The notes under the pieces: model-generated
What the model saw: only the letters and a program-made list of their open reading frames with translations
Databases searched by the model: none
Told to the model about the DNA's origin: nothing
Assembly: GCA_963752965.1 (NCBI GenBank)
Contig: CAVWAJ010000012.1
Coordinates: 124,001-188,000 of the forward strand
Direction: 5' to 3'
Length of the DNA stretch: 64,000 bases
Source: QHXW01 sp963752965
Lineage (GTDB): Bacteria > Acidobacteriota > Terriglobia > Bryobacterales > Bryobacteraceae
In this document: piece after piece, positions 43,751 through 50,731 of the stretch
Position numbering within the stretch: the stretch's first letter is position 1
Layout: the number at the start of each line of letters is the position of its first letter
Made by a program: the position numbers and the translations under genes

Positions 43751-44521
43751 CGGAGATCCGGGCATTCTCATCTGCAGCGGGCGACAGATGTTGATAAGTG
43801 GTTCGCTGATCTGGTTCATACTGGCAATGCGACAGCCTGGGATTGGATACAACAGGCGACTCGGCTTGATAAAGCGAATCGGTATGGTGAAGCGGGTCAG
43901 GCGTGGCAACAGGCCGCACTCTTGAACAAAGTGTGGACTAATTGGTGCGAAGCAGCGGGCTCCTTCGCTGTCTCGGGTGCAAACCAAGATTCGGTTTTGT
44001 ACGACGCACGCCAGTGTATCGCTGAGGGCTCGGGAAAGAAAGACTCTGAATTCCGTCTTGCGGAAGCACATCGCGAAATAGCAAACGTATTAAACCAACG
44101 AGGAGTATACGAAGAGGCCTTGAGTCACGCAAAGGAATCAACGGTTCTCCAGTCCGATTCTGCTTGGGCATACGATGTGCAAGCTGTTGCTCTGTTGGGC
44201 CTACATCGCAATCAGGAGGCTATCAATGCCGCGAAACAGGCGATCCGCTTATCGGATGGGAAATTTGGCATCATGCATTTCCATTTGGCGGGCGCTTATT
44301 TCGAAACGGAAAATTGGCAGTTCGCCAAAGACAGTTATGAAAAGGCTGCAGAATTGATGCCGAACGAAGATGCCTCCGCCTACAATGTTGCGTTGTGTTT
44401 TCAGCGGATGGGAGTGTACCTTGATGCAGCACACTGGTACGAGGAGGCTCTCAGGCGCAACCCGCAGCGGACCGACAAACAAGACTTGTTAAATCTGATC
44501 ACGTCTCTCCGAGCACGCTAG
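43751..44521 (+). pseudogene. TPR protein, 5' end removed by the IS256 element
   Basis: The frame is open from the IS edge (DVDKWFADLVHTGNATAWDW) through several TPR units: RYGEAGQAWQQAALLNKVW, VYEEALSHAKESTVLQSDSA, YFETENWQFAKDSYEKAAEL and VYLDAAHWYEEALRRNP. The first Met (43922) lies inside the repeat region, so the true start has been lost. It may once have been a second protease-TPR paralogue next to the one at 41110. Confidence 0.6.
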
Positions 44522-44740
44522 TGGTGGGGAAAGAGGGATTACAGTAGACGGAGCGTCTCAGTTACGTTTGGTAGAGAAAATCGAGGCAGGTCACTCGCAC
44601 CCTTGGAGCCACGATTGTTCAGGTCAAACGCCCTCACGCAGGTGCGTTACCCGTATGGTGAAACTTTCCTTGATGAGGCTTTTTCCGCAATGATGAGGTA
44701 AGCTTTGTGTGGGAGACCGATCACCTGGGGATTTGAATAG
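44522..44740. other. 219-base intergenic stretch in the casposon cargo
   Basis: No recognisable gene or site between the TPR fragment and the membrane protein gene. Confidence 0.35.
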
Positions 44741-45505
44741 ATGGCCATGTTGGACGATGTGGTGGCTAAAGTCACCGATCCCTATGAGAGACAGGCACGC
44801 TTATACCCGGCACTCTTGGCCCTGTTACCCGTGTTTGTGATGGTCATGCTTCTGTATGGTCCGAACGCATCAGCCCTTACAAGCGCGGTTACTGTTGCCG
44901 TCTCGTGCGGTGCTCTTTATCTGATGACCAATGTGTGCCGCGAATTGGGAAAACGGTTGGAAGATAAGCTGTTCCGGGAATGGGGCGGAAAACCCTCAAC
45001 CCAAATATTGCGGCACCGCGACAACACAATCGAAGCCCCTACAAAAAAGCGCTACCACGCTTTTCTTGCGGCCAAAATTAACGAGGTGTTTCCCGATACC
45101 CGTCAAGAGAGCGAGAACCCGAGTCAAGCTGACGGCATCTATCAGTCGGGCGTCCGATGGCTTCTTAACCATACACGCCCCGATGACAACCAAAAATTTG
45201 ACCTTCTTTTCAGAGAAAATATTGCCTACGGATTTCGCCGGAACGCTTTGGGCGTAAAGCCGGTCGGCTTGATTTTCTCTGCTGGCTGCATATTGTGCAC
45301 GTTGGCGAAAGCGCATTTATTTAACCCAGTTCGCCCGTTTGTCGATTCTGCCGCCGTCCTGCGTCTCCCAGACACGGCCACAGCAAGCCTGATGGTTTCG
45401 ACGGCAATGGTTCTTGTTTGGATGTTTTTCTTCACAAAGGCAAGCGTGCGTACTGCGGCCTTCGCCTATGCAGAGATGTTGTTGCGCGCATGCGATATGT
45501 TGTGA
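44741..45505 (+). CDS. multi-pass membrane protein linked to the MBL hydrolase (casposon cargo)
   Basis: A 254-residue protein with two helices near the N-terminus (YPALLALLPVFVMVMLLYG, ALTSAVTVAVSCGALYLMTN) and two near the C-terminus (GLIFSAGCILCTLAKAH, LMVSTAMVLVWMFFFTKAS). The central loop (FREWGGKPSTQILRHRDNTI, FDLLFRENIAYGFRRNALGV) is soluble. It is 16 bases upstream of the MBL-fold gene and probably in one operon with it. Family not recognised. Confidence 0.6.
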   Translation: MAMLDDVVAKVTDPYERQARLYPALLALLPVFVMVMLLYGPNASALTSAVTVAVSCGALYLMTNVCRELGKRLEDKLFREWGGKPSTQILRHRDNTIEAPTKKRYHAFLAAKINEVFPDTRQESENPSQADGIYQSGVRWLLNHTRPDDNQKFDLLFRENIAYGFRRNALGVKPVGLIFSAGCILCTLAKAHLFNPVRPFVDSAAVLRLPDTATASLMVSTAMVLVWMFFFTKASVRTAAFAYAEMLLRACDML

Positions 45506-45521
45506 GTAAGAGACATACGCC

Positions 45522-46337
45522 GTGAGAATTGAAATATTTGATGTGGGTCACGGCTCCGCAGCGTTGGTCATCGCCGACAACACCAATTTGGTTCTCCTGG
45601 ATTGCGGACATGATGATAGCGATGGTGGTTTCCGCCCCTCTGTGTATTTACCACAACGGTGGCGGGCCGTACAGCAACTTGTGGTGAGTCACTACGACAG
45701 TGATCATGTAAGCGATTTGGCAGCCTTGCGAGCCAGAATGCCGATTGAGAGATTATTGTCCAATCCGACAATCAGCGTGGATGAAATTCGACGGCTAAAG
45801 CTGTTCGAAGGCCCGTTACGGCCTGGTATGGCGGCTTTGCTTGACATGAAAAGTGCCTTTGGTCCTACATGCAACGAGGCGGATCTTGCTGGCATCACGA
45901 TTCCCTTTTTCTACAATACCTATGCGCGGTTCCAAGACATGAACAACCTCAGCTTGGTCGCCTTCATTAAGTATGATGACTTCTGCATCGTGTTTCCTGG
46001 TGACATCGAGCGACCGGGTTGGCTGGAAATGCTCAAACTTGCGGCTTTCCGAGAATATCTAACGCAGGTCAAGGTGTTTGTCGCCTCTCATCATGGTCGT
46101 GAAAATGGCTATTGCGAGGAAGTTTTTCAGTATTGTCACCCGGAAATCGTTGTGATCTCTGACAAGAGCATTCAGCACGACACCCAGGAACACTGCTACG
46201 ATTCACACGCAACAGGTATCGACTTCTGGCGCAACGGTAACCACGAAGGACGCCGCTACGTTCTGACAACTCGGTCTGACGGACACATCACGGTTGAGAA
46301 GACCAAGGGCAACTCATTCACCATTTCGATTGCGTGA
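45522..46337 (+). CDS. MBL-fold metallohydrolase, ComEC/Rec2-like (casposon cargo)
   Basis: A 271-residue hydrolase. IFDVGHGSAALVIADNTNLV and LLDCGHDDSDGG begin the fold; the metal motif is VVSHYDSDHVSDL (H-x-D-x-D-H), with further ligands in FCIVFPGDIERPGW and KVFVASHHGRENGY. This order (DVGHG...HYDSDH...GD...SHHG) is that of competence-type and conflict-system MBL proteins rather than beta-lactamases. Its TGA overlaps the GTG of the next gene (GTGA), so the two are coupled. Confidence 0.85.
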   Translation: MRIEIFDVGHGSAALVIADNTNLVLLDCGHDDSDGGFRPSVYLPQRWRAVQQLVVSHYDSDHVSDLAALRARMPIERLLSNPTISVDEIRRLKLFEGPLRPGMAALLDMKSAFGPTCNEADLAGITIPFFYNTYARFQDMNNLSLVAFIKYDDFCIVFPGDIERPGWLEMLKLAAFREYLTQVKVFVASHHGRENGYCEEVFQYCHPEIVVISDKSIQHDTQEHCYDSHATGIDFWRNGNHEGRRYVLTTRSDGHITVEKTKGNSFTISIA

Positions 46338-46579
46338 CACAATCGCTTGGGGTACCGCCGAAAACCATCAGCATCGACGATGAGGTCCGTTTCCTTTCAG
46401 CGAGTGTGGCGCGGGACTGGTGGACAGATGCCGTTACGGTCTGGGTGGTCGCAGACCTTCTCTGCGGGGCCAGGCCGCCATACACGCCAGTTCTGGCCGA
46501 TTTGAGACGTGTGAGATCAAACGGACAAGACGAGCGGCTTTACGGAGTTTCGCTTCAACATCTTGCGTTACTTTGCTAG
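46334..46579 (+). CDS. small protein coupled to the MBL hydrolase
   Basis: Eighty-one residues from a GTG overlapping the MBL stop by 4 bases. TISIDDEVRFLSASVARDWW and TDAVTVWVVADLLCGARPPY give no family match. The GTGA coupling indicates it works with the MBL protein, perhaps as a partner or inhibitor. Confidence 0.5.
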   Translation: MTQSLGVPPKTISIDDEVRFLSASVARDWWTDAVTVWVVADLLCGARPPYTPVLADLRRVRSNGQDERLYGVSLQHLALLC

Positions 46580-46642
46580 CTTGGCCGGAAATCGAAGCGC
46601 CATAGCAATGCCGAGCTTTCGCGGCGACGCTATCATCGTGGT

Positions 46643-47485
46643 ATGGCGCAAATATCGGGGAATTTGGAGCTCAGCCCAAGGCTGGAACAACTTCGCTCCG
46701 GCTTAGTTCAACGCATTCCGTGCGAAACACGTGCGGCGCGTCAGGAATTGAAAAGTAAGCAACTTCCGGATGTCCTGATCACCTATTTGACTTGGCAGGC
46801 CCGACTCATTCGTCCGCGTCCCCGCGACGTGGTCGTTTGGCCTGAGGTCGTGAATTCTCCACACTACGCTCTCTATGAGGGCTCGATTGCCGATATACAG
46901 CGCGAGTTCGAGACAGGGCAGGATGTGAATGACCGGCTGTCCGAATTGGCTAACAAGCGCACGTACTCAGGTTCGCCACCACGACCCGCGAGTATGCCAC
47001 GAGAGCAATGGCTCAAAGCCTTCTGGCGAGACAAGGACCGAGCCCGCGTTACGCTGGATGCCCATCATCTTCACATGGGACAGAGGAACCCGCAGGGAAA
47101 GGTCAGCAGAACGGGGCCTCTCCTCTTCGTCGGCATCATGACGGATACAGCCGTGTTCCTGACCATCGGTGATCACAAGAGCTTCTATGACGGCACCCTC
47201 TCCACGCTTATGACCACTCATCTAAATGCCACAGGCTGGGACACTTCCAACACCGCGGGCCGGGTGTTATTGGCCGGTCCCGGCATCACAACGGGAGGGA
47301 CTCAAATCAAAGACACGTTTGGAGCCATCGATCTGGTCAAGAAGTTAAGGACCATCGACAATGAATTGACGGAAGCCGGGTTCCCGAACACCGCACAGAA
47401 GGAAGTACATCTGGACTTCGACGATATCTTGGTTATCGATACAGCGACCGGAGCAGAGGAGCGACGGATTTCTGGACACCTTTGA
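46643..47485 (+). CDS. hypothetical protein, last cargo gene of the casposon
   Basis: A 280-residue soluble protein. RVTLDAHHLHMGQRNPQGKV and GPLLFVGIMTDTAVFLTIGD with a following HKSFYDG contain clustered His and Asp residues that could form an active or metal site. HLDFDDILVIDTATGAEERR is near the C-terminus. I do not recognise the family. It lies 63 bases after the 81-residue protein, in the same direction. Confidence 0.5.
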   Translation: MAQISGNLELSPRLEQLRSGLVQRIPCETRAARQELKSKQLPDVLITYLTWQARLIRPRPRDVVVWPEVVNSPHYALYEGSIADIQREFETGQDVNDRLSELANKRTYSGSPPRPASMPREQWLKAFWRDKDRARVTLDAHHLHMGQRNPQGKVSRTGPLLFVGIMTDTAVFLTIGDHKSFYDGTLSTLMTTHLNATGWDTSNTAGRVLLAGPGITTGGTQIKDTFGAIDLVKKLRTIDNELTEAGFPNTAQKEVHLDFDDILVIDTATGAEERRISGHL

Positions 47486-47903
47486 ACCAGCTCGTCGCGT
47501 AAACCGTTAGCAGCACCTAGCGCTGAACCCTGGGGGGCACCGACCGAGCAGGAATTCAATACCAGCCCAAACGCCGAGATGCTTCATCGTGTCGAGGCCA
47601 GACGGAACAACGACGAACGAATGCTCATGGAGTGGGGTCACACTCTTGCCATGACCTGCCTCTTCGCCTGCGCGCAAGGCCCTCACCTTTGCGCAACGCG
47701 CGGCCCCGGCCCAGGCCGCCGCCCCCATTTGCCAGATCGCGCGCCCAGACCTAGAGCCAAAGCCCGCGCCGCGCGGTTACCGCGCGCCAGCAGAAAACCG
47801 TTCGGATCGCGAACCCGGCCCCCGCCCTTCACAATCAGCCCGCGCCCATCACCGCCGCTTCACCCGCGCGTCCCGCCCGGTTCGGATGACTTCGCCGGTG
47901 CAC
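47486..47903. other. gene-free right subterminal region of the casposon
   Basis: About 420 bases without a recognisable gene. The part nearest the inverted repeat is very GC-rich, and read inward from the right end it resembles the GC-rich stretch just inside the left end (28312-28372; for example GCTGATTGTGAAGGGCGGGG versus GCTAATTGTTCAGGGCAGGG), so the ends may have a second, subterminal layer of repeats. Confidence 0.45.
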
Positions 47904-47985
47904 TATAAATTCTCCTAATAGAAAAGTAAAGTTAAATAAGCGGAATTTATCTAAGTGCAACTTCCAGGCCCTCTACTACCTATCC
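47904..47985 (-). repeat. casposon right terminal inverted repeat
   Basis: Begins TATAAATTCTCCTAAT and ends TACTACCTATCC, the inverted counterpart of 28184-28265. Confidence 0.85.
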
Positions 47986-48001
47986 CCTCAAATCGGTGAG
48001 G
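47986..48001 (+). repeat. right copy of the casposon target-site duplication
   Basis: CCTCAAATCGGTGAGG, identical to 28168-28183. The following bases (GGATAAG) resemble the start of the inverted repeat (GGATAGG), so the natural target may look like a casposon end. Confidence 0.75.
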
Positions 48002-48219
48002 GGATAAGCAATAGGGCAACCTGTTACCCCACCCCCGCAGCGTCCGGTGGATCGAATAGTTCCCAGGCTGCATGACCGCAGTGGAACCGAACGAGGACCT
48101 GTTTTCCTGAGTTGAAGTCCGGGACTGCACGATTTCGTGAGGGGCGCGAAGAAGAGAAGATAGGCAGTAGCGGCTTCGTTGGTGCTCTTGACTCTTTCAA
48201 CGGCCCTATTCCGCAACTC
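48002..48219. other. right flank of the casposon, no gene seen
   Basis: 218 bases between the target duplication and the stop of the carbamoyltransferase gene hold nothing recognisable. Confidence 0.4.
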
Positions 48220-50049
48220 CTAATCCAAAGCGAACGTTTGATGGTACTGCTTGCTCAAATCGCCCGGTTGGTCTTGCTTGCGCATCAGGTAGTTGCCTAT
48301 GGCGAGCGCGTCGATTTCAGTCGCCATGAAACAGCGATACGCCTCCTCCGGAGTACAAACGATCGGCTCGCCGCGGACGTTGAAGCTGGTATTGACCAAT
48401 ACGGGGCAGCCTGTGCGGCGCTCGAATGCCTTGAGCAGCGCGTGAAAACGAGGGTTGCTTTCCGAAGTTACCGTCTGAATTCGCGCCGAGTAATCGACAT
48501 GCGTTACGGCGGGAATATCCGATCGAGGCACATTCAGCTTGTCGATGCCGAACAGGTTCCGCTCTTCCTGTGGAATTGGGATGCAGTGTTCCTTCCGGAC
48601 GTTGGCCACCAAGAGCATGTATGGGCTTTCCTCGTCGAGTTCGAACCAGTCGCTGACCGCCTCCCGCGTCACTGCCGGGGCAAAGGGCCGGAACGATTCG
48701 CGAAACTTTATCTTGAGATTGAGCGTGCGTTGCATACCTGGAGAACGCGCATCGCCGAGAATCGAGCGGGCGCCGAGCGCTCGGGGACCGAACTCCATCC
48801 TGCCCTGAAACCAGCCGACCACGCTACCGGTGGCCAGCGCCGCCGCGCAGCTCTCGATCAGTTCGCCTGTGGATAGCTTTTCGAATTGCGCTCCCGCCGA
48901 CGCGAGCCGGCGTTCGATCTCATCGTCGCCATACTCAGGGCCGAGATAAGATCCCTGCATCGAGTCTCCGTGGCTCGGGGTTTCGCGCTCATTCCCTAAG
49001 TGCAGATGATAAGCGGCCAGGGCAGCGCCCAGAGATCCACCGGCGTCGCCGGCCGCGGGCTGAATCCAGATGCGGCGAAAGTTCCCTTCACGGAGAATCT
49101 TGCCGTTTGCCACGCAGTTCAGCGCGACACCGCCCGCGAGACACAGATTCTCAAGAGCGGTTTCCCGTGCCAGCGAGCGCGTCAGCCGCAGAACGACCTC
49201 CTCGAGCGCGGACTGAATCGATGCCGCGAGATCCATATGGCGCTGCGTAATTCGATCCTCGGGCTGGCGCGGCGGGCCGCCGAACAACTCGTCAAATCGC
49301 GAGTTCGTCATCGTCAGGCCAACACAATAGTTGAAGTAATCCAGGTTGAGACGGAATGAACCATCCGGTTTCACATCGATCAGATGATTCAGAATCTTTC
49401 GAGCGTACACGGGCTCGCCGTAAGGGGCCAATCCCATGAGCTTGTATTCGCCCGAGTTCACTTTGAAGCCCGTGTAATACGTGAATGCGGAATAGAGAAG
49501 CCCGAGCGAATGCGGGAAATGAATCTCTCGGACTACTTCGAGACGATTTCGCTCGCCGATCGCGAACGATGTGGTGGACCACTCTCCGACTCCATCCATG
49601 GTCAAAATTGCGGCTTTGTCGAAGGGCGACGGGTAGAAGGCGCTGGCCGCGTGACTCTGGTGATGCTCCGCGAAAAGCAGGTTGCCGTTCCAGCCGGAAT
49701 CGAGCTTCCGAAGCTGCTTAACCAAAAACGATCGCTGGAAGAGTTTCTGTTTGATCCAGACCGGCATCGATATCCGGAAGGCATCGAAGCCGCGCGGCGC
49801 GAAGCTCAACCATGTTTCGATGAGGCGCTCGAACTTTGGCAGCGGCTTCTCACAAAAAACGACGTAATCGACTCCTCCGAGGTTCGTTCCCGCATGGCGC
49901 AGGCACCAGGCAGCCGAGTGCGTTGGGAACGATGAATCGTGCCTGTTGCGCGTAAAGCGTTCCTCCTGCGCCGCCGCCACAATACTGCCGTCTTCCACCA
50001 GCGCCGCCGCGCTGTCGTGATAGAACGCGGAGATGCCCAGGATTTTCAT
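48220..50049 (-). CDS. carbamoyltransferase (NodU/CmcH family)
   Basis: A 609-residue two-domain enzyme that transfers a carbamoyl group from carbamoyl phosphate, by way of a carbamoyladenylate, to a hydroxyl or amine. MKILGISAFYHDSAAALVED is the typical opening of the Kae1-like domain, with the metal-binding His in EHHQSHAASAFYPSPFD; NLCLAGGVALNCVANGKIL and WFQGRMEFGPRALGARSILG are family signatures, and RPFAPAVTREAVSDWF lies in the C-terminal domain. It is followed upstream by DUF5989, SxtJ and an SGNH hydrolase gene on the same strand, a recurrent cluster probably modifying a glycan or secondary metabolite. Confidence 0.92.
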   Translation of the reverse strand: MKILGISAFYHDSAAALVEDGSIVAAAQEERFTRNRHDSSFPTHSAAWCLRHAGTNLGGVDYVVFCEKPLPKFERLIETWLSFAPRGFDAFRISMPVWIKQKLFQRSFLVKQLRKLDSGWNGNLLFAEHHQSHAASAFYPSPFDKAAILTMDGVGEWSTTSFAIGERNRLEVVREIHFPHSLGLLYSAFTYYTGFKVNSGEYKLMGLAPYGEPVYARKILNHLIDVKPDGSFRLNLDYFNYCVGLTMTNSRFDELFGGPPRQPEDRITQRHMDLAASIQSALEEVVLRLTRSLARETALENLCLAGGVALNCVANGKILREGNFRRIWIQPAAGDAGGSLGAALAAYHLHLGNERETPSHGDSMQGSYLGPEYGDDEIERRLASAGAQFEKLSTGELIESCAAALATGSVVGWFQGRMEFGPRALGARSILGDARSPGMQRTLNLKIKFRESFRPFAPAVTREAVSDWFELDEESPYMLLVANVRKEHCIPIPQEERNLFGIDKLNVPRSDIPAVTHVDYSARIQTVTSESNPRFHALLKAFERRTGCPVLVNTSFNVRGEPIVCTPEEAYRCFMATEIDALAIGNYLMRKQDQPGDLSKQYHQTFALD

Positions 50050-50068
50050 AGCCAGCCGGTTCGGCGCA

Positions 50069-50212
50069 TCAGAACACTGTATAGATGAACGGCGCGAGAA
50101 TACTCCCCTGAGCGATCAACAGCAGTCCGCCGATGATCAGCAGGATCAGAATGATCGGCAGGAGCCAAAACTTTTTGCGCCTGGATAAGAATCGGAGTAT
50201 CTGTCTGAACAT
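50069..50212 (-). CDS. DUF5989 family small membrane protein
   Basis: From ATG 50212 a 47-residue protein, MFRQILRFLSRRKKFWLLPI then a single membrane helix and GSILAPFIYTVF. This matches the DUF5989 family that accompanies carbamoyltransferase and SxtJ genes. The frame is open to 50272. Function unknown. Confidence 0.8.
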   Translation of the reverse strand: MFRQILRFLSRRKKFWLLPIILILLIIGGLLLIAQGSILAPFIYTVF

Positions 50213-50223
50213 ACGATCCGCTG

Positions 50224-50679
50224 TCAGAACTGATCCTGCATGTCGGAGGCAGGTTCGGCTCGTTCGATCCAATAGGTGGAAAGCTCCGCCGTGCTGTTGA
50301 TGCGCATGGGGTCTTTTCCGAAGAGGCGCATCAGACAGCCAGCGGGCGTGATCACCACGAAGAAAAGCACTGCCAGCACGATCGGGTTCAGAACCAGCCC
50401 CAGCAGGAATCCCAAAAACAACCAGGCTCGTTTGGGGCCCTGCAGGATCTGCGGCCGGACCAAGGCTAGCAGAATGAGGGCGCTACCCAACAGGATTACC
50501 CAGGACTGAACGTTCCCTCTCTTGACATAACGCACTAATTCCAGGATTAGAAACGCCGTACCGGCAATCAGACCGAAAGTTCGGTCCGAGCTTTCGCCCT
50601 CCGCTAATTGCTCTCCAAAACGGACAATCAGCGACTCCGAATATCCGGAAAGCGGGTCCACTGGTGAACATTCTAACAT
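50224..50679 (-). CDS. SxtJ family membrane protein
   Basis: A 151-residue protein with about four membrane segments (FGLIAGTAFLILELVRYV, WVILLGSALILLALVRP, AWLFLGFLLGLVLNPIVLAV, LFFVVITPAGCLMRLFGKDP). The LGFLLGxxLNPIxLxxLFFxVxTPxGxxMRLxGKDP pattern is the SxtJ signature. SxtJ proteins always occur beside carbamoyltransferases and DUF5989; their role is not established. Spacing to the DUF5989 start is 11 bases. Confidence 0.85.
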   Translation of the reverse strand: MLECSPVDPLSGYSESLIVRFGEQLAEGESSDRTFGLIAGTAFLILELVRYVKRGNVQSWVILLGSALILLALVRPQILQGPKRAWLFLGFLLGLVLNPIVLAVLFFVVITPAGCLMRLFGKDPMRINSTAELSTYWIERAEPASDMQDQF

Positions 50680-50731
50680 TGCTCCGTGGTCCGGGAATGC
50701 CCCAGGTTTTAACCGGGGTTACCACCTCGGG

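Larger units (their letters stand above)
28184..47985. mobile_element. casposon (Cas1-encoding self-synthesising-type transposon), 19.8 kb
   Basis: Bounded by 82-bp inverted repeats and a direct repeat of up to 16 bp, and carrying the defining gene set: a solo Cas1 with C-terminal HTH (casposase), a family B DNA polymerase, an HNH-type nuclease and HTH proteins. In known casposons the Cas1 homologue integrates the element and gives 14-15-bp duplications, and PolB is thought to copy it. The core genes sit at 33829-41069; both flanks carry cargo (membrane proteins, XRE regulator, MmcB-like nuclease, trypsin-like protease, TPR proteins, MBL-fold hydrolase). An IS256-family element has inserted into the cargo. 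The PolB frameshift may make it non-autonomous. Confidence 0.88.

Noticed and set aside
41110..44521. Protease and TPR pieces as one gene split by the IS256 element
   Set aside because: The left gene has its own stop codon before the IS and the flanks lack a target duplication, so a single interrupted gene cannot be shown; two neighbouring genes is the simpler reading.
48112..48876. Plus-strand frame of 254 codons opposite the carbamoyltransferase 3' end
   Set aside because: A shadow of a clear family member on the minus strand.
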